DNA of 64,000 bases from Gyromitra esculenta (Eukaryota; Ascomycota; Pezizomycetes; Pezizales; Discinaceae): positions 3,534,001-3,598,000 of the forward strand of contig JBCAML010000001.1 of assembly GCA_038503075.1 (NCBI GenBank). Direction: 5' to 3'. Shown here one piece after another: positions 23,574 through 34,788 of this stretch. The stretch's first letter is position 1. Each line of letters opens with the position of its first letter. The notes under the pieces were generated by a model, which saw only the letters and a list, made by a program, of their open reading frames with translations, ran no database searches and was not told the origin of the DNA. The position numbers and the translations under genes are program-made.

Positions 23574-24692
23574 TTACAAGCGTTCAACCAAGCGATCTAC
23601 TTCCCTATTATCTCTATTCCTCGAAGAAAACAGCGACGTAAGCCTCTGCATTCTAAACGCCTCGTCATGATCCTGTTGATCCCACAAATGGTCCTGAATC
23701 GTCAACTCTCCGCCCTCTCCGCCCTCTCCGCCTCCTCCGCCCTCTCCATCAGACTCTTCGCTCTCCCAGGGATCGCACGCTGCCTGGAACCCAAGATCGT
23801 TTGCAACTAACTCCCATTGAGTCGCATCGGAGCTGTAGATATCATCAATTAGCCCTAGCTCATCAAACAGCGACAGATCGACGAGTATAGACCTGAGAGA
23901 TCGCTCCCTATCACCCAACCCATCGATATCAAATCGTGGTAGATGCGACGATCTCGTCACGTATGGCCCACTTCGTCGTCCACTATCGTTCTCGTCTACA
24001 GCATCAGCGAGATAGCGTGGAATCCGCGCAGGGAATCGGAATCGAGGGACTCCAGATTCATCCACGGCGCGGCGTGCTGCTGCACTCTCGGTGATAGCTG
24101 CTGCAGTGAACGGTGGTCGGAGTCGACGGCGTTCGTCAAAATCTTGTCTCTCCCTCTCTCGTTCCATCTGCCTGATTCTCTCCCGTTCCATCTCTCTTTC
24201 AATATCCCTTAATCTCTCCCTCGTCGTCTCTCTTTCGGGAAACGCTGGTGGGAAACGTGGTGTGTGCACTTCCGAGGACGCGCTCGCCGAGGAACTCCGG
24301 CTAGTCTCAGACCTGAAAATTGGCAAGGGTGACAGCATCCGGCGAAGCCCGCCCCGACTGGTCCATGGCTCGGAGTCGGACAACGTCACGCGCAGTGCAG
24401 CGCGTTCCAGATCGGGTACGGGTGTTGGGGGCGCATTAACATCGCTCCACTGGGACAAAGGCCCCCTCCTCTCGGACGAGAAAGAAGATGCGGAACCAAC
24501 ATTCATACTCTCAAGTGCATAGTCACTGCGTAGCAAATTGAAGAGCGTTTCGGAGGACCTATCGGAAGTTCTGATTCGGGGTCGGGAAGAATCCAGGGGT
24601 CGGGAACGGCGAGAGATTGCTGCGCGACGAGGATCAAGAATGGTATCAGTTTCACGCTTTTCAGCGGGCTCTCTCCAGATGGGTAGTCCCAT
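23574..24692 (-). CDS. Uncharacterised Arg/Ser/Glu-rich protein
   Basis: A single uninterrupted 372-codon frame starting MGLPIWREPAEKRE. I do not recognise a family. Composition is strongly biased: many arginines and serines at the N terminus; a charged single-helix-like block of alternating Glu/Arg in the middle (REMERERIRQMERERERQ, residues about 165-185); then a more ordered C-terminal part with FDIDGLGDRERSLRSILVDLSLFDELGLIDDIY and ATQWELVANDLGFQAACDP. A low-complexity Glu/Gly run (EGGGGGEGGEGGE) follows. Length, absence of stops and the ordered C-terminal segment argue for a real gene. It lacks the introns typical of its neighbours. Nuclear localisation is only a guess from composition. 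Confidence 0.7.
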   Translation of the reverse strand: MGLPIWREPAEKRETDTILDPRRAAISRRSRPLDSSRPRIRTSDRSSETLFNLLRSDYALESMNVGSASSFSSERRGPLSQWSDVNAPPTPVPDLERAALRVTLSDSEPWTSRGGLRRMLSPLPIFRSETSRSSSASASSEVHTPRFPPAFPERETTRERLRDIEREMERERIRQMERERERQDFDERRRLRPPFTAAAITESAAARRAVDESGVPRFRFPARIPRYLADAVDENDSGRRSGPYVTRSSHLPRFDIDGLGDRERSLRSILVDLSLFDELGLIDDIYSSDATQWELVANDLGFQAACDPWESEESDGEGGGGGEGGEGGELTIQDHLWDQQDHDEAFRMQRLTSLFSSRNRDNREVDRLVERL

Positions 24693-26744
24693 GATTCACG
24701 GATCTGGCGAGGATACACGGGAACAGTTCGGGGAGGGAGTGAGTAGGTGTAAATTTTGGTCTTCGAGAAGAATGAAGATGGGAGAAAACAAAGAGTGATG
24801 GGGAAAGCTGTGGTTGGATGCTCGCGCCAAAGTGTTTATTCGCGGTAATGCAGGGTGCTTAGGTGGGTGTTCAGGCGTACGAGGGGACGAATGGATGGAA
24901 GGATGTGCGGAAGGAATGGGAAAAACCAGTTAGCCAAGCGAGTGTTTGGTGGATCAATCTGGTTTTGGGCTTGGTTGGATGAAGGATGACAAGGAAGTGG
25001 ATTGAGGAAGAGAGGGGATGAAGGACGATGAGCAGATAGAGATACCTCCTGGCCTGCACAATACTTTCTCTTCTTCCTGTTCCTGCTCCTGTTCCCTTCC
25101 TTCATATGTATCCAACGGTTTCTGGGCGGCAGCAGAACCGGAGGCGTTCTATGTACCTTTCAACCAGCAGGGATATTCGCTGCTATAGCAAGGAGAGGCT
25201 TCTTTTCTCTGTGATTTTCAATACCAGTAATGTTTTCCAGATGCTTGATTGGGGTTGTGTGCGCGGCTCTATCCGCCTGTGTACTTTACTGTACTTTACT
25301 GTACTAAATAAAGTATGCGTAATGGTTGCACTGTTACAGTTTTGTGCAGGTCGCTCTTGAAGCTGACGAGGCTGCGAAAAGACTGCCTACCCAGGAGTGA
25401 TATCGGGAAAGAACTGCTATAGGATGCAGATGGTTCGCCCCCGTACCGGAAACCCCACTGCTATCCTATACTTTAACATTCTAACATTACTCTGCTATTA
25501 CTGTGGTTAATCCTCAAGGGCCTTCAACCCTTGAAAGCACGATTACTAGTGCGTAAAGATGGTAGGGTGGTTTTTACTTTAAAGTGGTGACCATAAGGGG
25601 CTGCACATACCGGAATCCGTAAGGTAGTCAATGCAGGTGACATGCAAGCATCAGTGGTGCTGTGGGAAGAATTTTCTTCATGGAGACAATTCTGTTCACT
25701 GAAACGATGCTGGTTAAAGTTGTACTCGGGTGTGAGGGTAAGTCTGGCGACAGGTGGCGGTGCAGCCCTATTCTCAGTGGGCTTAGGCTAGTTTGAATTT
25801 CATACTTTGCTAGTTTACTTTATTTAATATTTAATAAATATATGTAGTATTCTTAATCCGTTAGGCATTTTTATCAGGCTTCATAGGGAGCTGTGGAGGG
25901 CGGAGAAGAATTGGTATCTCTTACCAGCACCGTCACCTGTCACCAGACTTACTTCTACACCCAAGTACATGATGGAGCTACAAAGCGAGGCTGTGGGAAG
26001 AACACCGGTTTTCGTGATAAGTCGAGTGATAATGCGTGACTAATGATCATAACCTCCTCGCAATTTTCAACCAGGGGCACATGTAGCCAGCAAGAGCAAT
26101 ACGTTGCTTGTTAACCTGGAGTTATCTTGTCTGGACTTATCACAAAATTGCGGGTGTCTCTCCTGTTCAGAGGATCAACTCTTGTTTAGATCACCTCAAT
26201 CATAGGAAACCCATTTTTAAAGTATATATGCTTGACTCAAATACAAATTCGCTGCCTGAACCAACAAAATTGCTCTGCTTGACCATCAGCTAACAAAAAC
26301 TATTTGTAATTCAAGCACCGCTCGCTCGTAACTTCGTTTCAAAAGCACCCCTAGAGAAAGGGACCGTAGAGTAAGACCCGAAGAACAAGCGAACGAAGCT
26401 AAGTAACGCGAATATAAAAAAAATCATACCTCCCGCACGCGATAAACCAAAAGGAAACATAAAAAATAGAAAGCATTATCCCCTGTAACTGGTTGTCCTC
26501 CACTTATTCCCCAACCTGCTCTTTCCCCAAGCTCGCCATTTCCAATTTCTCTAGCGAGAAAAACCGCCTAGAATAAGAACATAAAAAGGGGGGGAAAGGG
26601 GGAAGGAGAAAAAAAATTCCCATGGCAGAACTTTTGTAATGCTAAGAATTACCCTTTTCTTTTGTGCCCGTTGATCGTTGATCGAGTTAATCAAAATCCA
26701 TTTACTTTTTCTTAAAATCTCGAACTCCAGAATTAAAGCTACAC
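24693..26744. other. Gene-poor 2 kb spacer with a MITE-like element
   Basis: Upstream region of the 372-codon gene and 3' flank of the R3H gene. It contains a short tandem array of TACTTTACTG units (25278-25310), a family-B inverted-repeat element at 25721-25969, and A-rich DNA with a GA-rich block at 26580-26610. No gene recognised. Confidence 0.5.
25721..25969. mobile_element. MITE-like element, family B, copy 1
   Basis: Inverted terminal repeats of about 45 bp enclose about 250 bp. The left arm starts TGTACTCGGGTGTGAGGGTA and continues AGTCTGGCGACAGGTGGCGG. The right arm on the other strand starts TGTACTTGGGTGTAGAAGTA and continues AGTCTGGTGACAGGTGACGG. The inner arm motif CAGGTGGCGGTGC and overall size match the element at 37911-38131. 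The interior is AT-rich and non-coding. Confidence 0.7.
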
Positions 26745-29097
26745 CTACATGCCACCCCCCACAGGCCCATGCATCCCTCCTACGCTACCCCCAAACCCGC
26801 CTCTCCCAAACCCGTTCGTTACCACCTGCCCACCCCCCGCCCACGGTTGTTGTTGTGGTTGATGATGATGTTGGTGATGGTTGAGGTGTTGGTGATTTTG
26901 ATATGGCATTCCACCAAAAGGTGGCGAATGTCGGTCAAATGAACTCATTGAAGGCTGGGACCTCGTTGCTCCCATCGGGACACCACCCATTCCATTATTG
27001 CTGGCTGTTTGTGGAGTAGACCAACCGGAAGTATAAGGTTGGGGAAACCGCTGAGGGGTCATATTATTGGCACCGCCGACAGCATAGTTTGAAGGGCTTG
27101 TGTAAGGATGGCGGTTACCAGAAGCAGGGGGTGGGGGGGTGGATTGCTGGTGCTGCTGTTGATGGGGGGGCTGTTGAGACATGAATCGAGTAGGATTGGT
27201 GAAGGTGGGGGCCAGCATCGAGGGATGCTGCTGCTGTTGTGGGTGGCTATTGTTAAAGTTCATTGTTTGGTCATAGAATCCGCTACGCTGCTGCTGTTGA
27301 TGCTGTTGATGCTGTTGATGCTGTTGGGGATACATTGAAGACATTTGGGGTTGGTTGGAAGTTGGAAAAGACCTATCAATTGGTGGCTGGAATTGTCGAT
27401 TAGGGATGGAGGGTATATAAGATTGCGGCGCAAAGTTGCTATTTGGGTTGTAACTCGGAGTATTGGGGTTGAAACTAGAAGTACTCGGATTGAATCGGGC
27501 AGCAGTAGGCATATGTGTATTGTTTTGGAACTGGAGTATAGAGTTTTCGTATTGCGGGTGGTAATGTTGGTTGGCTGTAGGAAGAAGAGGTGGCGGTGTT
27601 AACACAGGAAAGAATTGAGAACGCCCAGAGAAATCATCAGGTTGGGTTTGTTTCTTTTGTTTGTCATTTGATTTGGTAAGAGGAGGCGTCTCGGGAGGAG
27701 ATACAACAAAGTCTTTGAATATTCGGGCCCGAGCTTGCTCGTACGCCAATTCTCGTTCCTCTCGACTGGTCGCTTTCGTCGAGCCATCACCTGACGAGGT
27801 CTCGGACGATGGCTTCTTGGGCGTTGCGCTCGACTGGTCAGGTGGAGTATCTGTTCCCTTTCCAGAACGTGACCGCCGCCGCATTATCTTCATAGTAGGG
27901 GCTGTCCCATTAGTTGCCGAGTTTTGCAAAAGAGCTGCGTTAGCCTTTTCTACTAATCGCACAGGAGGACTACGCTCTATGTTAGCAAATTGATCCGATG
28001 GCCTTGATAATCAAAAAAATTCATACATTCTAGCGTATTCCCCCCTGCAAAGCCTGACACTACCACCAGTGGCATCCGCGACGTGGGTAAGTCTATAGTA
28101 CTCTGCCATCTTGTGTGCGAGGAGCCGGTGATAGGAATTGATAGGAGGTAGATCAAAAATCTCACAGCTGCTCGAATAATTAAGTTTATTTCCCCCAAGT
28201 GAGACCAAGCAGCTGAACATACGTATTCTCTTGAATGAAATTGATGACATCCTGCTCCAATCGGATTACAAAAAAACGGTCACGATGGTTTTCGAGAGCA
28301 TTTAGGAGGCGTTCGTCGGGCTCATCGATCAAAATTGGTAATCCCGGCTTAAGCTGGTCCGCAAAGGGTTCTGGCGATTGGGACTGAGAAGACACAACTA
28401 TAACAGGTGAAGAATCTGTACCATCAGATATCACCGAGCTCTTGCCATATGATCCTGTGTCACTGCTGCGCGACATGAGTCGGATAGGAGTTGAGCTCCC
28501 CTGCTGCCCGGAAGTTGTGCTCTGTAACAGGAAGGGTTTCAGCGACGAGTTCTGTCTTTCAGAAATCTCTTGAAAATGTGTACTTACAGCTTCTCGTTCG
28601 GCAGGGGTTTCTAGAACTTTTATTGATGCCCTTCCGTCAGAGGTATATAGGCCCAAGGCTCCGTCCTGGGGGGGTACTTCATTTTTGGCGATGCGATCTT
28701 TGCCCAACTTCAGATTGTCTAGAGATTCCTCAATCACAGACATATCTTCGGGGCTCGAACGGGGCTGCTGTGCGCCATGTTCGAGGGGGGTTGAGATAGG
28801 GTATACATTTTGTGAAATCGTTGAGGAAATAAGATTTAAATTACTATCGAGACTTGGATCGGTGCTAGCATTCACAGGTATGGGAGAATCCACGGGGGAT
28901 CCTTTCGCATCCATAAGCTGTAGACGAGGGAGCATAGTATTAGTGCTGGGTGCAGAGGCCAGGGTGGTGCGACATGTGTTGCGGGGTGCGCTGTGGGTAC
29001 TTGCCTCAAGACCGATGATAGAAGACGAGGAAGAGGTAACAGAAGTTGTAGGAGCAATGGTAGTTGTAGGAACAGGAACAAGAGATGAACTAGACAT
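26745..29097 (-). CDS. R3H and SUZ domain RNA-binding protein
   Basis: Predicted cytoplasmic mRNA-binding protein of the R3HDM/Encore type. Three exons (28223-29097, 28027-28167, 26745-27969) give 746 aa. The N-terminal ~270 residues are Ser/Thr-rich and disordered. The R3H domain spans the first two introns: FFVIRLEQDVINFIQE, then IFDLPPINSYHRLLAHKMAEYYRLTHV with the defining R-x3-H (RLLAH). The SUZ domain follows: KIMRRRSRSGKG ... REERELAYEQARARIFKDF. The C-terminal ~300 residues are rich in Gln, His, Pro, Asn and Gly, including Q/H repeats encoded by CTG/TTG-rich DNA at 27225-27335 on the plus strand. This low-complexity tail resembles condensate-forming regions. The ATG at 29097 is the first in its frame; the open frame upstream of it has none. 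Confidence 0.92.
27225..27335 (-). repeat. Gln/His-coding trinucleotide repeats
   Basis: Degenerate CTG/TTG-type triplets on the plus strand (a run of CTGTTGATG units at 27290-27330) encode Gln and His runs in the C-terminal tail of the R3H-SUZ protein. Such tracts are commonly length-variable between strains. Confidence 0.7.
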
Positions 29098-29821
29098 CTC
29101 CGCCAAAAGGTTGACAGGTAAAGAAGCAGAATAGTAAAAGACAAAGACTGAACCCAGAAAGCTCAAAAGGAAGTGATTGGAGATTGCGAGGCTCCCGAGA
29201 CATGCTCCAACGGACAAGCTGACATTTGCGGGAGATCAAAAGCAAGATGTGTCGCTGGCAGTTGGAGATCCGACAGGCGGATGAGGGGCAGGCGAAGAGG
29301 CCAGTAAGGACTTGGGAGTTGCTGTTTGGGCAGACGGTAGTTTAAGAGGGAGAGGATGGGTATTTGTTAAAGTTGCAGAGAGGGAGGACCTCTTTCAAGG
29401 GAAGGAAAGAGGGAAAGGGCCGAGGGGGGGGTTCGTAAAGGGCGAACACAGCAGAAAGAGAAAGAGAAAAGTGCTGCCTGGCACAACTTTTGTCCCAAAA
29501 TTGGGTTAGAGCGTTAGAGACCTTGGCGCTAAACAAACGGCCAGCATAAACATTACTGGCTGACACTTGGGGGGAAAAAGTTAATAGGATTATTCATCAT
29601 AGGAAGAGAGGAAGCTGCGTATTTGGTCTTGGCACGTATTCCCGCTTTGGCGAGCCCAAGCGGAGTCTCAACAAGCCCAGACAGTTTCTGCTGCTTCAAA
29701 CGCACACACGTCCGCCCAAGTCGTCACAGAGAAACCAAGTAGATACTCGTTCGCAACCACCACTACCGACTGTCAGCTACTCACCTCCACTACCTCTATC
29801 ACCCACCATATCATCATCAGA
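29098..29821. promoter_or_regulatory. Divergent promoter region R3H-SUZ / zinc-knuckle gene
   Basis: About 720 bp between two divergent starts. Purine-rich at 29340-29470 on the plus strand, then CA/CT-rich towards the zinc-knuckle ATG (29690-29820), as expected for leaders on either side. No gene recognised. Confidence 0.45.
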
Positions 29822-30777
29822 ATGAATCGATTCAGGGGGCCTTTCGCTCCTTCCGCCGCGTCATCTCGTGCATCTGCCAGTACAAAATGTCAAAAGTGTC
29901 TTAAGCTTGGTACAGCTCTCCTGCCCGTCTCGTGTTCTTTCATTTTTTATTTTTACTAGCAGATGTGCTGACTTGCTGAAAAAATAAACGGTTTAGGTCA
30001 CTACAGCTACGAATGTAAAGCCGCCGCAACGGAACGCCCATACATTTCGCGTCCCTCTCGCACTCAGCAGCTGCTAAACCCCTCTCTTCGCCCAGAGCTT
30101 ACCGAATTTATACCTCCATCCGATGCTGTTGTACTCAAAAAGAAAGGGACAGCCGACGACATCCTCAAGCAAAAGCAGAATGAACGAGAACGAGAACGAG
30201 ACGTCGACAGAGGAGATCGTGGGCGCAAGAGACGACGAGACAGGTGCGCTATTGGTCTTCTATGGTTTTTATTGATGGAGTCCAACCCTAACTAATCTGT
30301 GGCAGTCCATCACCTGCCGTTGCATCACGCACTCGTTCGATTTCCACAGGATCCTCCTCTTCATACTCCAGCATATCCTCGGGTCGTTCTCCTACCCCAC
30401 CCAACTACGCTCAAGACCATGCTGTAGCCCATCACAGCTCTCCTCGGACCCGACGACGCAGCAGTAGCCAGGACCACGATCGTTCTGTACGTCGAAAGTA
30501 TCGTGATTCTCCTAGCCCTGGACGAAGAGGCCGTAAAATGAGTCCCACCGATTTTTCTAAAAAGACGAGGAGTCCCTCACCAAGAAGAGCACGTAGGAGG
30601 TCTTTTACGTCCAGGAGTCCCCAGAGGGAAAAGATGTCTGTTTCGCCAGCGAGGAGGAATGGACACGGAGGTGGGCGTGGGCCTCCAAGGAGAACAAGCC
30701 TACCTAGAGAGAGGAGCCCTAGCCCATTCACAAGGAGAAGACTTCTAACGGAACAAATGCAAAGAGGATCAGGGTAG
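29822..30777 (+). CDS. ZCCHC10-like zinc-knuckle protein with RS-rich tail
   Basis: Predicted nuclear RNA-binding protein. Three exons (29822-29909, 29997-30243, 30306-30777) give 268 aa. A single CCHC zinc knuckle (CQKCLKLGHYSYEC, residues about 25-38) is interrupted by intron 1. It is followed by YISRPSRTQQLLNPSLRPEL, the arrangement of the ZCCHC10 family. A charged KQKQNERERERD segment leads into a long Ser/Arg/Pro-rich tail with many SP and RS dipeptides, like splicing-speckle proteins. The zinc-knuckle part is a confident family match; the splicing role is inferred from the tail. Confidence 0.87.
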
Positions 30778-31084
30778 GATGGAATATCCGATGGCTCAAC
30801 TCTGAAGCGAAACGCTTGCCTAATGGTCGATAGTTCTGTACAGTTTCTTGATCCGTATCATTATTATTATTTCGTGTGCATCGCTGCGATAGTCCTTTTA
30901 GTTGTTTCAGATCACGCATTGCTCCTCTGCAGCGTCTCTTATTGTACATAATTACTGTTACCTCCCCGTTGGTTGGAATCGCCACTGTACTTTTACGCGT
31001 AAGATAAAAAAGAGGAGAAAGAAAGAGAGAAGAGTATACCCTTTATAACAGCCTCTTAGCCTCTCACGACTCGTAGCTGAACCA
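30778..31084. other. Convergent spacer
   Basis: 3' flanks of the zinc-knuckle gene and cwf18. Nothing else recognised. Confidence 0.55.
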
Positions 31085-31837
31085 TTATGCTTCCTCGGAT
31101 ATCTCGGATTCTACATCATTCCCATTCTCCTCCTCGCCCCCCTCGCCCTCGCCGTCCCCCTTTACCTCTGTCAGCTCCTTCGCCACCATCTTATCATCGT
31201 CGTCCTCCTCCTCGTCCTCCTCGTCCTCCTCGTCCTCCTCCGCCTCCGCCTCCCTCTCCCTCTCCATTTCACGCTCCCGTTCCTGAACCATTACCCCAAA
31301 GTTCCCTTCAATACCCACTGCTTCATCTCCATCCGGTTTCTCCAGCACCTTCTTCTTTTTTGCTTCCTCAATTCGCTGTCGTATCATCTTCGCAATCGCC
31401 ACATCCGTCTTTACGTTTAGTTTCTCCAGCTTCTTATCCACATCCCTTTTCAAATCCCAATTTGGCTTCTTTGGTTGTAGACTAAACAAGTCTATCGGTT
31501 TTTCTCCTTTCTCGTCGGCCAATTGTTGATCTTTTGTGCGTGTAACGATCTCTTGAGCCAATACCTCGAGCGTTTCCTGACCTTCTGAGGGTGCTTGGAT
31601 GAATCCCATTTTGGGCGCACGTGACTCAATGTCGTAGTTGCGACCCGAGAGATGGATGGAAGTATCTTTTTCGCCATCAGGAGGCGAGGGGGACTTGGAT
31701 TGTGAGACGCCATCGGGGGAATCTAGAATGACAGTGTCATTATCTGAGGAGGGTTGTTTGCGTTTTAAAGATTTAAGTTGCGCGAGACGCTCTTTGCGTG
31801 CTGCAGCGGCGGCATCGAGGGAAGCTATTGATGACAT
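31085..31837 (-). CDS. cwf18: Pre-mRNA splicing factor Cwf18 (CCDC12)
   Basis: Spliceosome-associated protein of the Prp19/NTC-related group. Single exon, 250 aa, start MSSIASLDAAAAARKERLAQLKSLKRK, the family's N-terminal helix. Conserved core: NYDIESRAPKMGF, then LFSLQPKKPNWDLKRDVDKKLEKL and VAIAKMIRQRIEEAKKK. The C-terminal ~70 residues are a highly acidic tail (EEDEEDEEDEEEDDDD) encoded by a GAG/GAC repeat, longer than in animal CCDC12. It faces the PPR gene. Confidence 0.92.
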   Translation of the reverse strand: MSSIASLDAAAAARKERLAQLKSLKRKQPSSDNDTVILDSPDGVSQSKSPSPPDGEKDTSIHLSGRNYDIESRAPKMGFIQAPSEGQETLEVLAQEIVTRTKDQQLADEKGEKPIDLFSLQPKKPNWDLKRDVDKKLEKLNVKTDVAIAKMIRQRIEEAKKKKVLEKPDGDEAVGIEGNFGVMVQEREREMEREREAEAEEDEEDEEDEEEDDDDKMVAKELTEVKGDGEGEGGEEENGNDVESEISEEA

Positions 31838-32070
31838 TATGGGATTGATGCTCCTGTGAGGAATTAGGGGCTGAAGCTTCAGTTAGGCTGCTATGTAATC
31901 GTAGCAAAGGCTCAAGGATGGAGTTCCAGCTACATGTAACCAGAGGAAACGCGAAGGCTAGGTGCGGCTTATTTATGCCAAGCCGAAAATCCGGGTAACG
32001 CTCAGCTAGATTTTCTGTTTGGATCATTGAATTCCATGTAGTTGCCTACCACAATTGTTTCTTCACTCGG
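31838..32070. promoter_or_regulatory. Divergent promoter cwf18/PPR with TACATGTA
   Basis: Short divergent spacer with a TACATGTA palindrome at 31931, about 95 bp upstream of the cwf18 ATG. Regulatory function is inference. Confidence 0.4.
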
Positions 32071-34593
32071 ATGAAGAGATTTCTCTTGCCAAACAATGCA
32101 TCCTGGATGTCGCCAGGTACTTTTGCCGTATCAACTCGGCGGAATTTACCAATTCTACCGTTCTTTACGCCAGCACTGTACAAGTCATGGATGGCTCGAC
32201 ACACAGTAATAAAGGTTAGGAGTTTTTCCAATAAAGGTAAATATTTTCATTGAAACTTTCTTATTATTTTTTCACAGGTCAATTAGATAAGATTAAATAT
32301 CTATATAATATTAAAATAAAAAGAAAGCTGACATTCCAGATATGAAGCCGTTAGGCCTGCTCCATTGAAGCTTACAGCAGATCTATCAGAATCATCTGCC
32401 CCACAGAAATCGAAGTGGGAACCGGGGTCGGAGTTTACAGCACCCCCAAGAGGGCCTTTAGTACACATATCCGATTTGAAGGATTCGACGAACCCGGAGC
32501 GGAAAAATGTAAATGAGAACCCCCCTACACTACGAACAATGAACTGGATAAATCTAAAAATACTCGCCTCCATGCGCCTTAGCGCTGTGCTAAGAGGCCA
32601 AAAGGCGAAACAAAATGGCAGCCCAGATATCCAGGATCACGACGAAGAGCCAAAAGTGTTGGAGGAATCGGTGGTGGATGGGTTGGCGGGGGGAGGTGGA
32701 GATGTGATAGAAGAACAGGAATTGCAAGCAGAGGAAGTTGGAGGTGCAGTAAAAAACCAGATGTTGAAAGCAGATGGCAATTCAGGCATGCAAGAACAGG
32801 AAAGGAAGAAATCGAAAATTTTTGAGCAGTCGATGGTGGATGGGGAGGTAGAAGGGTGCAAGAAGGGCGAGCAAGTGTTACCTACTATCTTAGGAGTACT
32901 TGAAAGCTATGCCAAGAGGAAGATACAGGGAATACTCACCAAGATTCTTTCGGAAGGCAAGGACTCTAAGTCAATGGCCAAGGTGTGGTCGGCACTGGAT
33001 CAGAAGGAACGTCGACATGGGTTTCGATACATTGCTGGGCACTTGATTAGGCGAAAACATACGAAGTTTTGCATGAGGTTGCTTGAATGCTGCTGCCTCC
33101 ATAGTTCGCATCCTCCCACCCCTGAGGACGTTGCGCTAGTGCTAGAGTATACCACTCGATGGGAGCTCCGGAAGCACGGGAGAATGTATAAGAGAAGGAA
33201 AGCAACAATCTGGCGGAGGCAAAGAGAAGAACAAACAGCAAGGTTAGTCGATCTGACGTTGGCGTTATTGCAAGTAGATTATGGGGGAGCGTTCCCGTTG
33301 CAGCAGTCTACGATCTATAAATTAGCTCGAGCTGCCTCTCTAAAAGATGTCTTACGGCTATACGACAATCTCCAAGATGCTAGAGTGGCACTCACCACCG
33401 ATACACTATTGCATTTTGTTAGCCGATTGTCGGATACTAGTACTTGGATGAAGGCGCACTCGATCATGGAGCTGCTCTCAAAAGATCGGAGCCGGAATCT
33501 TCATGTGCCACAAGTGTGGAAAGCATTCCACACACTATTCTACAATGCCACGTTCATTGGCGAGGAGGAAAGCAGTGCGGTTATTCGTATGATGCTTGAT
33601 TGCGATATCAGCCCGGGGGTCTCAACCTACAACATCCTCATGGCTAAAGCCTCCCGCAGCCAAGACCAGGAGAGCTTGATGCGGATATTCCGGCAGATGA
33701 TTGAAACCGGACTAAGACCATCAATGGTGACATACGGTCTTCTCCATAAACACTATAAGCGGCAAGGCGCAGAAACTGAACGATTCCAAGTAATGAGAGA
33801 CGCTATGAAGCTGGATAGCAATCTCAATGTAATGATTGCAACGGATATCGTGCACGCTAAGGCCTTGAATACATCTCACTACCTTCCCGTCTTGGATGAG
33901 TACCTCAACTTCTTCACTCCTGCTCCTCTAGTTTCACTAGGGATCGCAATGCCGGAACACAACGTTATCCTGCGGGACAATACCCGTCGAGCCAGGTTCG
34001 AGCCAGACCATATGACCATCGCCATCATGGTTCACGCCTTCTGTATGTATGAGCGCGATCCGACGGCAGTATGGGCAGCTTATCAACGGTACCAGAGAAT
34101 CCTCAAAACCGAGAAAAGCCATAAGCGTCTTGCCCCTCTTCTTGAGGCCGGATCCTATATCCCGAACTCATACATGCTAGCACTCGGGCGTCACGAGGAT
34201 ACCTTACGGCATTCGGCAATAGTCTTAGAGGATATGTTGAAACCTGATTCTCTCATACAGGCAAACGGGCATTCCTGGTCCATCTTATTGTATGCAATGG
34301 CCAAGGCTCAGAAGATGCATCAAGCAGAGCAAGTGCTAGGTGCGATGAGGAGGAAAGGGATAGTGCCAAACGTTGTCACATGGACATCATTGCTGACGGG
34401 TTATGTGAGAATCGGCCGGTTATGGGAAGCTGGGGAGGTGATAAGGCGAATGACGGCGGAGAATGTGGAGCCAAATTATGCGACAATGGGTTTGTTGGCA
34501 GGCATTATTAATTCGAAAGAGTTCGTAGAAGGCATGAATGGGGAAACGGCAGACAAAGCTAAACAGATTGAAGATCCTTTACGACAAAACTAG
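32071..34593 (+). CDS. Pentatricopeptide repeat protein, probably mitochondrial
   Basis: RNA-binding PPR protein. The long frame is firm from 32340 to 34593. PPR units are clear at the C terminus: VSTYNILMAKASRSQ, RPSMVTYGLLHKHY, HSWSILLYAMAKAQKMHQAE, and NVVTWTSLLTGYVRIGRLWEA with NYATMGLLAG. The first ATG in the long frame is 32539. I prefer an upstream exon, 32071-32177, starting MKRFLLPNNASWMSPGTF and rich in Arg, Ser and hydrophobic residues like a mitochondrial presequence; it splices (GTACAAG donor, TTCCAG acceptor at 32339) in phase to give 786 aa. If wrong, the protein starts at 32539. Target RNA unknown; fungal relatives act in mitochondrial RNA maturation or translation. Confidence 0.82.
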
Positions 34594-34788
34594 GAGCGAC
34601 AGAAAGATCCGTAGTTGCATAGATGTAGATATCTGTAATATATGATGCGGTGGGTGGGTGAGGGCGTTTTGTTGCATTTGCATGGAGTTTTTTATTAAAA
34701 TCTGTTGTTTTTATAGAGACAATCCCAGGGATTTCGTCTAGCACTTTGTTTGAAGGGAACGAAAACACCGTATAGATAGTATTCTTCA
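34594..34788. other. Short convergent spacer
   Basis: 3' flanks of the PPR gene and the next minus-strand gene; nothing else seen. Confidence 0.5.

Noticed and set aside
28685..29134. 149-codon plus-strand frame opposite the R3H-SUZ gene
   Set aside because: Antisense to a well-supported coding exon and without recognisable motifs.
31087..31485. 132-codon proline/arginine-rich frame on the plus strand
   Set aside because: It is the complement of the acidic tail of cwf18; composition is explained by the GAG/GAC repeat.
32046..32231. 61-codon minus-strand frame with LYSAGVKNGRIGKFRR
   Set aside because: It overlaps the preferred first exon of the PPR gene, has no ATG-splice context and matches no family I know.
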